Under the pieces are notes generated by a model, which searched no databases, was not told where the DNA came from, and saw only the letters and a list, made by a program, of their open reading frames with translations. A program made the translations under genes and the position numbers. From contig NZ_MZGT01000018.1 in assembly GCF_002029255.1 (NCBI RefSeq), positions 1-64,000 of the forward strand: 64,000 bases of DNA, written 5' to 3'. The DNA comes from Clostridium chromiireducens (lineage in GTDB: Bacteria; Bacillota; Clostridia; Clostridiales; Clostridiaceae). This document shows positions 16,333-25,873 of the stretch, one piece after another (within the stretch, counting starts at the first letter, position 1; every line of letters starts with the position of its first letter).

Positions 16333-16944
16333 TTATTGGTTCATGAGTTTATTTTTTCCTACAGGTAATAATAACCCTGACTTAGTTAATATTGGTTTTA
16401 TAGCATTATAAATAATATTTACTAATATTATAGATATCACTGCATTAATAAAAGTAGCAAATACGCTAAACTTAGCCAATATAGCAGCAACTTGCTGAGG
16501 TTGTCCAAGAATATATTGCTTGTAGAAATATCCAACAATCGGATCAAAAACAACATTAAAAGCCAATCCTCCAATTGAGGCAATAATGGTCCACTTTGCC
16601 ACATACTTTTTGTCATTACTTTCATCTATCTTGGCATATTTATGAGCAATTAATCCTGTTATCAAACCTATACATAATTTCAAAACAAAAGTTTTTGGTG
16701 CTCCAATAGCATATGTTGGATCTAGTAAGTCAGATATTGTCATACCTATAGCCCCCGCTAATCCTCCATACCATCCTCCAAGAAGTAAAGCCGCTAATAC
16801 ACAGAAAGCATTTCCAATGTGTAATGAAACTGCATCTCCACCAACCGGTATTTTTATAGAAAGAAAAGTAAATGATACAAAACACAGTGCTGCAAGTATC
16901 CCTGTTTGTATTAGTTTAACAATTCTAGAGTTCTTATTTTCCAT
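16333..16944 (-). CDS. ECF transporter S component, substrate unknown
   Basis: A 203-residue membrane protein with about six hydrophobic segments, of the energy-coupling-factor S-component type. Recognisable parts are LIQTGILAALCFVSFTFLSI, the loop GGDAVSLHIGNAFCV, LLLGGWYGGLAGAIGMTISD and the conserved DPTYAIGAPKTFVLK. The last segments resemble ECF-type vitamin transporters (PF07155/PF12822). No riboswitch precedes it, and no EcfA, EcfA' or EcfT gene is adjacent, so it would share the common ECF module. GGGGG lies before the ATG. The ligand cannot be inferred. Confidence 0.8.
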   Translation of the reverse strand: MENKNSRIVKLIQTGILAALCFVSFTFLSIKIPVGGDAVSLHIGNAFCVLAALLLGGWYGGLAGAIGMTISDLLDPTYAIGAPKTFVLKLCIGLITGLIAHKYAKIDESNDKKYVAKWTIIASIGGLAFNVVFDPIVGYFYKQYILGQPQQVAAILAKFSVFATFINAVISIILVNIIYNAIKPILTKSGLLLPVGKNKLMNQ

Positions 16945-17046
16945 ACAATTCCCCCCTTTTGCATTATTTTGTTTTTATATGGAAATAATGTAATGATTAT
17001 ATCATCTTAAGATTATTATATCAATTGTATGGGTACATATAAAAAA

Positions 17047-17071
17047 ACATCCAAAATTGAATGTTTCTTAT
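17047..17071 (-). terminator. Hairpin 3' of the DUF4434 gene
   Basis: AAACATCC and GAATGTTT flank AAAATT. On the minus strand a run of T follows, consistent with a weak terminator. Confidence 0.5.
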
Positions 17072-17130
17072 ACTTTACTATATATTAATCCAGAAGATAA
17101 TTAGAGGTATTGATAGAAAATTTGTACATA

Positions 17131-18207
17131 TCATATATTTTGAGTTATTTTTTCAAATAGCTCTTCTATTTTAATTTTATTGTAGTATTCTAAATAATTA
17201 TTGTAGTTACCTATCTGATTCTCTTCGTTTTTATTTTGAAAGTGATTAATACTAAAGGCAACAAATCCATCAACGTAGCAATATACTTCAGACATTTGTT
17301 TAAGGATTTTTTTTAGATCTACTGGAATATTTCCTTTTTCTGTTGAATCAAATGTTTCTATATCTGCATAAAGAGTTATGCCTAAAGCATCTGTGGCCTG
17401 TTTAGTATAATAAAATAATGCTGAAACATTCTCAAAAGTATTATACCCTACACCTATGCTATCTTGTAGCGATACTATATCAATACTCGTATCCACTAAG
17501 ACATTTTGTATTATTTTCTTCCACAATCCTACAGATCCAATTTTAAACCTGTTAGAGCTGAAAAAAGGTGCTATCATTATACTAAAGTTCTTGCTTTTGC
17601 TTTTAATTTCTTCTGTTATACTTTTATAAAATAAATTTAGATTCATCTGTTGTGATTTTGTCGTTATGAAGAACTCAGAAAATTCATAAGGTATGTACCA
17701 TCCCCCAAACGCTTTATGGTCTCCGTATTTTTCAAATATTTCATTCACTATCTTTTTATTTATATCAGCTTCCTCACTCAACCATTTAAAATCATACCAA
17801 CCTTTTTCCCACCAATCTTCACTTTCCCCAAGGCCAACTCTTACCTTAATCCCGATATACTCTGCTGCATCTAGTGCAGATTTAATCATGTCATTCTCAC
17901 TTGAAACAAAACCTTCAAGCATAGTATTATAAACAGCCTCTTTATTTTTTGTATCTACAATACTTTGAAGTATTATCTCTTCAATTCCAACATTTTGCAA
18001 CATTCTTAGTTCCTCTATCCATCTCTCTAAACTAAAGTCTTTTGCATACCATTTTTGAATAAATGAACTCTTAAATAATGGTTTATTATTATGTCTTGCA
18101 CCTATGGTAACTTTAATTTCATCTTTTACTTTACGTCTAAATATCTTTTTGAGCATTGTAATAAGATTTACTATACAAATTACAAATATTATCAAAAACT
18201 TGTTCAT
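17131..18207 (-). CDS. DUF4434 TIM-barrel protein, membrane-anchored or secreted
   Basis: A 358-residue protein with a hydrophobic N-terminus (MNKFLIIFVICIVNLITML) that could be a signal anchor, then a basic stretch RRKVK. The body resembles DUF4434, a glycoside-hydrolase-like TIM barrel. Segments include SFIQKWYAKDFSLERWIEEL, EEIILQS, VRVGLGESEDWWEKGW, FGGWYIPYEFSEF and ITLYADIETFDS. The acidic residues in WYIPYE and DIETF could be catalytic, though the substrate is unknown. It is monocistronic. A role in envelope or exopolysaccharide metabolism is only a guess. Confidence 0.65.
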   Translation of the reverse strand: MNKFLIIFVICIVNLITMLKKIFRRKVKDEIKVTIGARHNNKPLFKSSFIQKWYAKDFSLERWIEELRMLQNVGIEEIILQSIVDTKNKEAVYNTMLEGFVSSENDMIKSALDAAEYIGIKVRVGLGESEDWWEKGWYDFKWLSEEADINKKIVNEIFEKYGDHKAFGGWYIPYEFSEFFITTKSQQMNLNLFYKSITEEIKSKSKNFSIMIAPFFSSNRFKIGSVGLWKKIIQNVLVDTSIDIVSLQDSIGVGYNTFENVSALFYYTKQATDALGITLYADIETFDSTEKGNIPVDLKKILKQMSEVYCYVDGFVAFSINHFQNKNEENQIGNYNNYLEYYNKIKIEELFEKITQNI

Positions 18208-18449
18208 AACTCCCTCACCAGCCTATATATTTAATATGATAATTTACTCGAAAGATAAAAGTATAAATCTTTTTTAAATTTCTTTCTCTTATCTTTAATA
18301 ATATATTATCCAGAATAAAAGTTTAGTATAGTAATTATTTTATCATTAAATTAAGAATATATTACAACATAGAAATCAGTGAATAATGAGTTTCCTTTCT
18401 GATTATGAGTACTATCCAGAAGGGGTATAAATTACCACGTTAATTAATA

Positions 18450-18478
18450 TTGCACCCATACAATGAATATGTTATTAT
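18450..18478 (+). promoter_or_regulatory. SRP RNA promoter
   Basis: TTGCAC (18450-18455), a 17-nt spacer and TATTAT (18473-18478), preceding AACTTCACGGC. It is nearly identical in layout to 5942-5970. Confidence 0.75.
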
Positions 18479-18514
18479 AACTTCACGGCAACAAATTAGC
18501 TGCCATGAACAAGA

Positions 18515-18759
18515 AGTTATCGTGCTAGATGGGGAGCCAGCGGTGCCCTGTAACCTGCAATCCGCTATAGCAGGATTGAATTCTCACTTTAGACTTTAAT
18601 CTGTTTGGTCTGACTGATTAAAGTGGTACTGAGAATTGGGTCCCATGCAACAGAAACTCATGAACTCCGTCAGATCCGGAAGGAAGCAGCGGTAAGTGAT
18701 AATTTCTGAGTGCCGTGGATAAACCTAGTTTGAGCTACTAGATCTGTAGCGCAAGTAGA
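18515..18759 (+). ncRNA. ffs: Signal recognition particle RNA, large Firmicutes type
   Basis: The RNA scaffold of SRP, which targets nascent membrane and secreted proteins with Ffh. The 5' domain GTGCTAGATGGGGAGCCAGC is followed by GGTGCCCTGTAACCTGCAAT, the Alu-like part. The strictly conserved domain IV core is CAGATCCGGAAGGAAGCAGC at 18670-18689. The 3' strand GCCGTGGATAAACC... closes the structure. The length of about 250 nt matches the large scRNA of B. subtilis and clostridia. The ends are approximate, and the primary transcript starts near 18485. Confidence 0.95.
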
Positions 18760-18763
18760 TTAA

Positions 18764-18791
18764 TTGTCAACATTGAGTGCACGATTATATT
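18764..18791 (+). promoter_or_regulatory. Likely promoter of 6S RNA copy B
   Basis: TTGTCA (18764-18769), 16 nt and TATATT (18786-18791). The predicted start near 18799 coincides with the 5' end of the 6S closing stem. No terminator separates ffs from 6S, so readthrough from the ffs promoter is also possible. Confidence 0.55.
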
Positions 18792-18798
18792 TGATTTT

Positions 18799-18992
18799 AA
18801 ATTCTGAGATACTCGTTAAGCTCTTATTTTGAACCTACATTTATTTTTTTGGAGTTCAGTATTTAGATGAAGAAATATACCTACAAATGAGTCCCTTGTT
18901 GGGTTTTGAAGGCGATTGAGGCATCTGTGAGGACACCCACCTATCTGGAGATAGGCGTCAAAATCAGAGTACCGATATTTCGGATTTTTATT
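18799..18992 (+). ncRNA. ssrS: 6S RNA, copy B
   Basis: A second 6S RNA, homologous along its whole length to copy A at 6118-6315. The closing stem runs from AAATTCTGAGATACTCG to CGATATTTCGGATTT. Shared blocks are GTTAAGCTCTTATTTTGAAC, CCTACA, GGAGTTCA, TATTTAGATGA, ATGAGTCC, GAAGGCGATT, ATCTGTGAGG, ACACCCACCTATC and AGAGTACCG. The internal stem GAGTCCC/GGG has covarying or G-U changes between copies. This copy is downstream of the intact ffs gene. Two 6S genes per genome are known in B. subtilis. Confidence 0.85.
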
Positions 18993-19001
18993 TGAAATTA
19001 T

Positions 19002-19036
19002 ATGCCAATGCTTAGTATTATAGCATTGGCATTTAT
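19002..19036 (+). terminator. Terminator of 6S RNA copy B
   Basis: ATGCCAATGCT (19002-19012) pairs with AGCATTGGCAT (19022-19032), followed by TTATTTAT. The stem sequence is shared with the copy A terminator. Confidence 0.85.
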
Positions 19037-19059
19037 TTATAACAAACTATAATTTTTTA

Positions 19060-19257
19060 TTATTCCAACAAACAAAGTTGACTTTCATTTAAACAATATA
19101 TACTTCCTTTTGCTAATCCAGTTTTAAGCAATACGCAAGTCATTTCATTCTCATAACTATCTATTTTTCCTAAATCTCCAACTTGAATTGCTCTGCTTTC
19201 ATCAATAGTATCGATTGATATAACTTTAACTGTTTTTCCTTCATCTTCTTTTGTCAT
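19060..19257 (-). CDS. Small conserved-looking protein, 65 residues
   Basis: No recognised family. The 65-residue product starts MTKEDEGKTVKVISIDTIDE and is acidic, with many beta-prone stretches (VKVISI, CVLLKTG, QLCLLE) and three cysteines. GDLGKIDSYEN resembles the turn of small beta-barrel or KOW-like folds. AAGGAGG is placed 9 nt before the ATG, which argues that the gene is real. It is monocistronic and ends just after the 6S RNA copy B terminator, which faces it. Confidence 0.65.
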   Translation of the reverse strand: MTKEDEGKTVKVISIDTIDESRAIQVGDLGKIDSYENEMTCVLLKTGLAKGSIYCLNESQLCLLE

Positions 19258-19647
19258 ATTCCTACGAACCTCCTTAGAATTAATTTCTAAATATTAAGTA
19301 GAAATTTAATCTATTGGTATATATCATTGAAACATAGTTAAAATCGCTTACATTATAATCTATGTAATGGTTAATAATGTTGTGCATTTTTTGAAACATA
19401 TTATCTTATAATAAAAAGAGTCCTTTAATAATAAATTTTAATAATGTAAAGTCATAAAATCATTTTTTGAATATAAAACATCCCTTAGTATCATCTTCTA
19501 TTCTCAAAATCAAAAAAGGTGATTCTTATTTCTATTCAAGAATCACCATATAATCGAACATACAATTTAAAAATACTTTTTTTAAAGTATTTTTTAGCAA
19601 ATAATGCAAGCACTAAATTTATTTACTTAATAATTTAAGAAGTTATA
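19258..19647. other. Intergenic region with one terminator
   Basis: The stem GGTGATTCTT/AAGAATCACC (19518-19547) is a good terminator for the minus-strand gene that ends at 19648. A second A/T hairpin (AAAAATACTTT/AGTATTTTT) lies at 19570-19595. Nothing else is recognisable. Confidence 0.6.
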
Positions 19648-20043
19648 CTACCTTTTGCCATCTGATATAATTGCCGCCATTATTAAGGCTAAATCATTCT
19701 TCTGCTCATTATCTCTTATAAAATTCAACTCTTCATCATTAACTATAATTATAGTTATAAATTCCTTATTCTCTTCATTTTTCACCTTAAAATTTTTTAT
19801 ATCTTCTCTTGGTATTTTATTTGTATATAATACTTCAGGCAACCCTCCCCAAGCCGCATATTCAATAGCTTGGATATATAAATTATCAGGAGTAAGGCTT
19901 AATTTAAAATCATTCACTACTCCACCTGCTATCCCTCCTGTAATCACATTTGTAAGAATATTTCCCATCTTTGTAGCAATCTTAATATTCCTATAAGAAT
20001 TAATCGAACATAATACTTCCTCATCATTTAATATACTTGCCAT
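19648..20043 (-). CDS. Hypothetical protein, 131 residues, PH-like domain possible
   Basis: The start is set at 20043 (MASILNDEEVL), where GGGAGGAT lies 6-8 nt upstream; the longer frame to 20097 has no ribosome site. The product has a glycine-rich hydrophobic patch, GNILTNVITGGIAGGVVNDF. A series of short beta strands follows (KLSLTPDNLYIQAIEY, FITIIIVNDEELNFIRDN), reminiscent of bacterial PH-like domains that start from a lipid-facing loop. The family is not identified with confidence. It is a single gene with a terminator downstream. Confidence 0.6.
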   Translation of the reverse strand: MASILNDEEVLCSINSYRNIKIATKMGNILTNVITGGIAGGVVNDFKLSLTPDNLYIQAIEYAAWGGLPEVLYTNKIPREDIKNFKVKNEENKEFITIIIVNDEELNFIRDNEQKNDLALIMAAIISDGKR

Positions 20044-20214
20044 AATTATATCCTCCCAATGATATATAAATCTAAAGTCCTCAATTTTATTTATCAACTT
20101 AATTAATAATCTACTTATTAATTATAGCATATATTTCCAAACGTAATTCTTAATAATTTTTAAGAATTTTTACTATGCTACAATTCCTCTAGAAGTTGTC
20201 TAATAAAAATAATT

Positions 20215-20988
20215 CTAATTATCTATTTCTACCTCTGATATAGTTTTGTTTATATTAAATACTGCTCCTGTCTCATTAACATAAATCTCCTTTCCTATCT
20301 TAGCTTTTTTTGAAGCTGCTCCAGTTAAACAAATTGAACCATTCTTAGGTAATTTAATATTGATATCCCCAATCTTTCCGTCAATATCATATTTATAGCT
20401 ATTTTCAAGCTGCATTAAATTCATTTTAACTTCCCCAGTAATAGAGTCAACACTTCCTTCTTTTAATATTCCCTTATATGAAAAATCTCCAATGTTTGAG
20501 TGAACTTTTAAAGTATTATAATCTCCTTCTAAACTAACATCTCCAACACTACTTATTATTTCTAGAGATGTAATACTTTCAGGAATATTTATAATGGTTT
20601 CAACAAAATTTGAGTTTATAATTGATGAGTCATCTTTGATAGGACCAATTTGTATAGTATTATTCTCATAGGAACACTGAATATCATTTAATGCCTCTTG
20701 TAATTTATCTTCGTTTTTTCCACCAACAATTTTTTTCATACTTATTTTAATTTCACTAGTATTACTTTTTTTTATATTTAAATTATTACTTTTACTATTA
20801 ATTGATAGTTTATCATTTGTTATTTTATAGTTGTACTCATTATTCTCCTCTTTACTGTATGGAGTTGTTTCCTCAAAAAATTTGATATTATTCTCATGGC
20901 TATATGGATCAGTTACATTATTGCATGAAGTCAATGTAAAAGAAGTTATAATAATTATGATAATTGCTGAGATTGACTTATTACTCAC
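20215..20988 (-). CDS. DUF4097-like lipoprotein
   Basis: A 257-residue predicted lipoprotein. It starts at GTG (20988) with AAGGAG 7 nt upstream. It has a hydrophobic signal SAIIIIIITSFTLTS and a lipobox LTSC with Cys22. After a polar linker the C-terminal half is a repetitive parallel-beta pattern (IPESITSLEIISSVGDVSL, YNTLKVHSNIGDFSY, VDSITGEVKMNL, KYDIDGKIGDINIKLP), the mark of the DUF4097/putative adhesin beta-helix. Function is unknown; such proteins are often envelope-stress related. It is monocistronic. Confidence 0.7.
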   Translation of the reverse strand: MSNKSISAIIIIIITSFTLTSCNNVTDPYSHENNIKFFEETTPYSKEENNEYNYKITNDKLSINSKSNNLNIKKSNTSEIKISMKKIVGGKNEDKLQEALNDIQCSYENNTIQIGPIKDDSSIINSNFVETIINIPESITSLEIISSVGDVSLEGDYNTLKVHSNIGDFSYKGILKEGSVDSITGEVKMNLMQLENSYKYDIDGKIGDINIKLPKNGSICLTGAASKKAKIGKEIYVNETGAVFNINKTISEVEIDN

Positions 20989-21185
20989 GATTTTTCTCCT
21001 TTATTCATTGGATTTACAAAACAATTATACCACAATTTGTAAGTTTAATTAATATGATTTTTAAATACTATTCTTAGACACATCATTCCTATTACTTAAT
21101 ACTTTCTCTTTTATACATCAAAAAAGTATCACAATTATCTAATATTCCTAATCTATTTTATCCACTATTTAAAATAGATAAGCAA

Positions 21186-21217
21186 AAAAGATAGTCATGT
21201 CATTATAACTATCTTTT
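21186..21217 (-). terminator. Terminator of the SASP gene
   Basis: AAAAGATAGT pairs with ACTATCTTTT, with A and T runs. A second small hairpin, ATGCAC/GTGCAT, lies at 21242-21268 nearer the gene. Confidence 0.75.
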
Positions 21218-21284
21218 TCATTAAATCTTTATTAATTGTAAATGCACCAAGTATTTACTCAGTGCATCTACTTTTATTTATTTT

Positions 21285-21491
21285 CTAAAGTCCTTGTTCG
21301 TAGCTTTCAATCATCCTTTTTACCATTTCTCCACCAACGCTACCATTTTGTCTTGAAGATAGGTTTCCTTTATCTGCGCTTTCATAGTTACTTAATCCTA
21401 TTTCTGAAGCAACCTCAGTTTTTAATCTGTTTAATCCTTGCTTTGCTTCTGGTACTAATGTTCTGTTTCTTCCACTATTTCTTGAAGCCAT
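21285..21491 (-). CDS. Alpha/beta-type small acid-soluble spore protein
   Basis: A 68-residue DNA-binding spore protein that coats spore DNA and protects it from UV and chemicals. Family segments are KQGLNRLKTEVASEIGLSNY, which contains the germination protease (GPR) cleavage region, and GNLSSRQNGSVGGEMVKRM. The length is typical. AAAGGAGG precedes the ATG. Expression in the forespore under sigma G is expected from the family; I could not place a convincing sigma G promoter. With the Csp-like gene it marks the organism as a spore former. Confidence 0.96.
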   Translation of the reverse strand: MASRNSGRNRTLVPEAKQGLNRLKTEVASEIGLSNYESADKGNLSSRQNGSVGGEMVKRMIESYEQGL

Positions 21492-21824
21492 ATCAATCTA
21501 CCTCCTTTAATAATTTATTTTGCCTAGCAGTAATATATTAACCACTATACAAAATTATAATCTATAAATTTGTTAACAAATGTAGTACATATATCTTGCA
21601 TTATTAAATTTTACCGTATATCAATAATGAATAATTTGCAGTAAATATAAATATTATTAATTAGGTTCTATTAATTAAGGTAATTGACTACTCTTATAAA
21701 TAGTATGTTTAATAATGCACATTTCACAATTATTTATACAAATAATAACAATAAAATAAAATTGATTTATTTTAGGAATATTTTAAATAAAAAAATTATT
21801 ATGGTATGATTTCGGGGGGATACA
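21492..21824. other. Intergenic region without recognised elements
   Basis: A/T-rich spacer between the divergent SASP and Csp-like genes. A palindrome ATTTGTTAACAAAT is present near 21568-21581. No RNA gene or clear promoter is discernible, although two sporulation-type promoters would be expected here. Confidence 0.4.
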
Positions 21825-23564
21825 ATGCAAAAAAATATGCAAGCAGAAAAGATTTTTAATGATATAAATTATGATAATTATATTGTTCAGTACCAAGGTG
21901 ATATCCTATCAGAAGTTTCTAAGATCCCAGATTATTATGTAACAATAATCAATGAAAGTTTTGCTCTTGTATCTGTAAAAAAAGATGTCGAAATAAATAT
22001 GGGTGATGAACCTTATATTCAATCTATATCTTATGTTGTTCCAGCCGAGTTTTATACCCTACAGCAAGTTTCGCCTTTCGAAGCATCTCAGGCTGGTTTT
22101 TTGCAGGCAGGTTCTCCGCTAAACTTAACTGGTACAGGAGTTAATGTAGCAATAATTGATTCAGGCATAGATTATTTAAACGAAGAATTTATGGATACAA
22201 ATGGCTTGACAAGAATTGAAAGCATTTGGGATCAAACTTTAATAACCACAAACCCAATTCCAAATGATCCTGTACCTTTTGGAATTGTTTATGATAGAAA
22301 TCAGATAAATGATGCTATAAGAGCATCTAGAGAAGGAAGTTCCCCTTATAATATTGTTCCTAGTCAAGATGAAATCGGTCATGGAACAAATATGGCTGGA
22401 ATCATAGGTTCAGCAGGGAAAAATCCAAATCTAAGAGGTGTATCTCCTGATTGTAATTTTGTAATAGTTAAGTTAATAAGAGATTATTCATTTGAATTGC
22501 AATTTCCTGATACTACTGTTCCAGTATATAATATAACAGCCATAATCGCAGCTTTTCAATATTTATATGAATATTCACTTACTTCAAATAAGCCGTTAGT
22601 TATATATTTCCCACTAGGTAGCACCTTAGGTAATCATAAAGGCGAAGGTGTCTTAGAAGATTTTATTGCATTTATTTCTAGTAATGGCGGCATAGCTGTT
22701 GTTACTGGAACCGGCAATCAAAGAGATGCAGGAGGCCATGCCTCTGGTACAATAGTTCCAATTGCTGGAGTTCAAGGACTTGGTGCTGGAGTTATTGAAC
22801 TTGAAGTATCACCAGAGCAAAAAAATTTATGGGGCGTTCAAATTTGGGCAAGTTTACCCGATGTAGTCTCACTAGAGATAGTATCACCTTCAGGTGAAAG
22901 CACAGGCACTATACCTCTTATATTAAATTATACAACTGATCATACTTTTATTTTTGAGAAAACCAATATTAGAGTTAACTACTATTTTCCTGAAGAAATT
23001 ACAGGTGATGAGTTAATTAGAATTAGATTTTATAACCTACAACCTGGAATATGGCGTCTTAGAGTTCAAGCAAACTATTTATTAAGAGGCAGATTTGATG
23101 CTTGGTTGCCTCAGCGAGGTATAACTGTTGGAAGCACCCAATTTAGCTTTCCTGATCCCTTTGGCACCATAACTAATCCTGGCAATTCAATTTATGCAAT
23201 AACTATAGCGGCCTATAATCAAAATAACAATAATCTTGTTGATTATTCGGGTATGTCTTTTTTAGAATCCTATATTGATAGAATAGATGTTGCAGCAGGT
23301 GGGGTAAACGCATTAACAGTAGCGCCTGGAAATAAGACTGCCATTGTTAATGGCACTAGTGTAGCTGCTGCGGTTGTTTCTGGAGTTTGTGCTATGCTGT
23401 TTCAATGGGGAATAGTAAATGGAAATGAACCAAATATGTATGCACAAACCATTAAATCTTACCTAGCTAGAGGTGCAATAGCTAGAAGTGGAGACATTAC
23501 ACCAAATCCATTTTGGGGGTATGGAATTTTAAATGTTCCAAAGATATTTGAAAGTATGTCTTAA
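21825..23564 (+). CDS. Csp-like subtilisin-family serine protease
   Basis: A 579-residue peptidase S8 of the clostridial CspA/B/C type, which activates the cortex hydrolase pro-SleC at germination. The catalytic triad is intact: Asp112 in AIIDSGID, His186 in GHGTNMAG and Ser512 in NGTSVAAA. A prodomain-like N-terminus of about 95 residues precedes the catalytic core. A long insert of about 300-460 with a jelly-roll-like pattern is typical of Csp proteases. There is no signal peptide, as for other Csp proteins. GGGGGG lies 5 nt before the ATG. No sleC or other csp gene is in the window, so a germination role is inferred. Confidence 0.85.
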   Translation: MQKNMQAEKIFNDINYDNYIVQYQGDILSEVSKIPDYYVTIINESFALVSVKKDVEINMGDEPYIQSISYVVPAEFYTLQQVSPFEASQAGFLQAGSPLNLTGTGVNVAIIDSGIDYLNEEFMDTNGLTRIESIWDQTLITTNPIPNDPVPFGIVYDRNQINDAIRASREGSSPYNIVPSQDEIGHGTNMAGIIGSAGKNPNLRGVSPDCNFVIVKLIRDYSFELQFPDTTVPVYNITAIIAAFQYLYEYSLTSNKPLVIYFPLGSTLGNHKGEGVLEDFIAFISSNGGIAVVTGTGNQRDAGGHASGTIVPIAGVQGLGAGVIELEVSPEQKNLWGVQIWASLPDVVSLEIVSPSGESTGTIPLILNYTTDHTFIFEKTNIRVNYYFPEEITGDELIRIRFYNLQPGIWRLRVQANYLLRGRFDAWLPQRGITVGSTQFSFPDPFGTITNPGNSIYAITIAAYNQNNNNLVDYSGMSFLESYIDRIDVAAGGVNALTVAPGNKTAIVNGTSVAAAVVSGVCAMLFQWGIVNGNEPNMYAQTIKSYLARGAIARSGDITPNPFWGYGILNVPKIFESMS

Positions 23565-23629
23565 TCAAATTCATCATATAACTTTAAATAGTAAAATAGG
23601 TCGAATAATAAATTTACTTATTATAAAAT

Positions 23630-23660
23630 AAAACATCTATCCTAAAATAGATGTTTTTTC
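23630..23660. terminator. Bidirectional terminator
   Basis: AAAACATCTAT (23630-23640) pairs with ATAGATGTTTT (23647-23657), followed by TTCC. It separates the convergent protease and kinase genes. Confidence 0.85.
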
Positions 23661-23720
23661 CTTGCATTTATATATTTATACTCTTAAAATATATTTTTAA
23701 TCCTAGTCTTGCTCTTTTCA

Positions 23721-25679
23721 TTACGTGTAAATATCGGAAAATTCAATATTAATATTTTCCACATTAGATTGATTTGTAGAATCGCTTTTAGCTTTTACTT
23801 CATAATTCTCAGAAATAACTTTAGCTGGAAGAGAAATTATAAACTCTGTGCCTTCCCCATACTTACTTTTTACCTCAATTGTTCCTTCATGCATCTCAAC
23901 TAAGGCTTTTACTATTGATAATCCTATCCCGCTTCCTTCATGGCTTCTATTTAACAATGGGTCTATTTGTTTAAATCTTTGGAAAAGTTGTGATAATTTC
24001 TCTTCCTTAATTCCTCGTCCTGTGTCTTTTACTGAAATGATAACATGGTCATTTTCATCGTAAATGGCAACAATAATTTCATCTCCCGATTTAGTAAATT
24101 TAGTAGCATTAGAAATTAAATTTAACAAAATTCTCTCAAGCTTTTCCGCATCAAAAGCCATAATTTTTTCTTCTTCATCTGTATCGAATATAATCGTTCT
24201 TGACATTGATCGTACATATTCAGCAGTTGATTGAGTTATTTCTTCAGCAACTTCTACTATATTTTCATTTCTTAACTCTAGTTTCATAAAACCTGAATCT
24301 ATCTTTGTCATATCAATTAAATTATTTACTAATCTTAATAATCTATAGCAGTTCTGTTTTATGCTACTTGTATAATTTCTTATTTTTTCAGTATTTAGAT
24401 CTTCACCTTTACTTGTAAATACATTAAATAATTGAGCAGTAGAAAAGATAATATTCAAAGGGGTTCTTAATTCATGAGACATATTAGCAATAAATTCTGT
24501 TTTTAACTTATCATATTGCAATGTTTCTTCTAAAAGCCTTTGATTTTCTGACAACATATTATTAAAACTATTTGCAAGTATTCCTATTTCATCCCTGCTA
24601 TCTATGTCACATCGAACTGTCAAATCACCTTTTCCAACCCTCTCCATACAAGATTTCAACTTATTGATTGGACTAACTAATGTATTTGTCAAAAATAACG
24701 CAATGATTCCTCCAAAAAGAATTATTATTAAAGCAGTAATTATTGTTGTTGTCAAAATCGACTTGGATGCTGAATTTAATTCATCATAGTCAGCTGTAGT
24801 AACTATATACCAATGCCAGGCTTCGAAATATTTATAATAGCCAACCTTCTTAACTCCATTATAAGTATATTCAATTGCTCCCTCCTTTGCATCATGCATC
24901 TTTTTGACAAAATCATAATCACTTACATTCTTTCCGCCTTCATATGGATGAATTATTACATTACCTTCAGAATCTAATATATACGCATATCCGGTCTTCC
25001 CCAATTTAATGCTACTAAGCGTTTTCTCTAAGTAATCATTAATAATTTTATTTCCTAAACCTATTGCCCCTATTATTTTCTTATCTTTATCTAACAAAGG
25101 CTTCATTCTTGTCACATATCCTGTATCTTCTATTACAATATCACCAGTATATTCCTCACCACTAATTATCTTTTTATAAGCCGTTGAATCACTTGTAATG
25201 TATGTCCCTATCACTCTTTTGTTACCCTTGAAAATTGTACTAGAAACCCGTATAAGTTTATTATCATGTAACAAAAAAATAGTTGTAGCTGTTCCCGTTG
25301 ACTGTTTAAGTTTATCAACTATCGTATTATCTAAAGATAATCTTTGTTTTCCAGAATATAAAACCGGTAAATTAAACTCTCCAACTTTTATATTTTCATT
25401 ATAATTCACCCTTAAATCTGTTAAATCATTTAACATTGTTTCTGCAAAGTTTAAATCACCATAGGATTTTTCTGTGAGCAGATCATTTCTAACACTCAAA
25501 GTTGTAATAATTGATTCTGTTAAGCGTTGACTTTTTTCATTAACTTCATTTAAGATGGCCTTGTTCGATTTCTGCGCAATTAAAGATCCAATCACACTTA
25601 CCGAAAAAACAATTAAAATCAAATAGCTTATCATAAGCTTATATTTTATTCTCATTTTAAAACACTTCTCCTTTGTCAA
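23721..25679 (-). CDS. Cache-HAMP sensor histidine kinase, orphan
   Basis: A 652-residue membrane kinase. A hydrophobic segment at about 12-32 (LMISYLILIVFSVSVIGSLI) and a second near 300 bracket an extracellular dCache region. It contains GKTGYAYILDSEGNVIIHP and GYYKYFEAWHWYIVTTADY. HAMP follows, then HisKA with NMSHELRTPLNIIFS and HATPase with NLISNATKFT, DTGRGIKEEKL and GSGIGLSIVK. No response regulator is adjacent. The C-terminal tail ENINIEFSDI recurs in the kinase at 34888-36519. Clostridial orphan kinases often phosphorylate Spo0A, which is possible here. Confidence 0.88.
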   Translation of the reverse strand: MTKEKCFKMRIKYKLMISYLILIVFSVSVIGSLIAQKSNKAILNEVNEKSQRLTESIITTLSVRNDLLTEKSYGDLNFAETMLNDLTDLRVNYNENIKVGEFNLPVLYSGKQRLSLDNTIVDKLKQSTGTATTIFLLHDNKLIRVSSTIFKGNKRVIGTYITSDSTAYKKIISGEEYTGDIVIEDTGYVTRMKPLLDKDKKIIGAIGLGNKIINDYLEKTLSSIKLGKTGYAYILDSEGNVIIHPYEGGKNVSDYDFVKKMHDAKEGAIEYTYNGVKKVGYYKYFEAWHWYIVTTADYDELNSASKSILTTTIITALIIILFGGIIALFLTNTLVSPINKLKSCMERVGKGDLTVRCDIDSRDEIGILANSFNNMLSENQRLLEETLQYDKLKTEFIANMSHELRTPLNIIFSTAQLFNVFTSKGEDLNTEKIRNYTSSIKQNCYRLLRLVNNLIDMTKIDSGFMKLELRNENIVEVAEEITQSTAEYVRSMSRTIIFDTDEEEKIMAFDAEKLERILLNLISNATKFTKSGDEIIVAIYDENDHVIISVKDTGRGIKEEKLSQLFQRFKQIDPLLNRSHEGSGIGLSIVKALVEMHEGTIEVKSKYGEGTEFIISLPAKVISENYEVKAKSDSTNQSNVENINIEFSDIYT

Positions 25680-25873
25680 TGATATCCTTGATATTTTATA
25701 TTAATGACATCATTAACATTTTAACCCATATCTTTTATTTAGTACATATTCGACTAATTATACCATAATAACGATATTTTTTCATTGTTTATATTAAATT
25801 AAGTAAAGAAGATTTAATTTGTTTATTATAAAAATAAATCTAAGCTATGAACTCTTGATTGCAAATAAATAAG

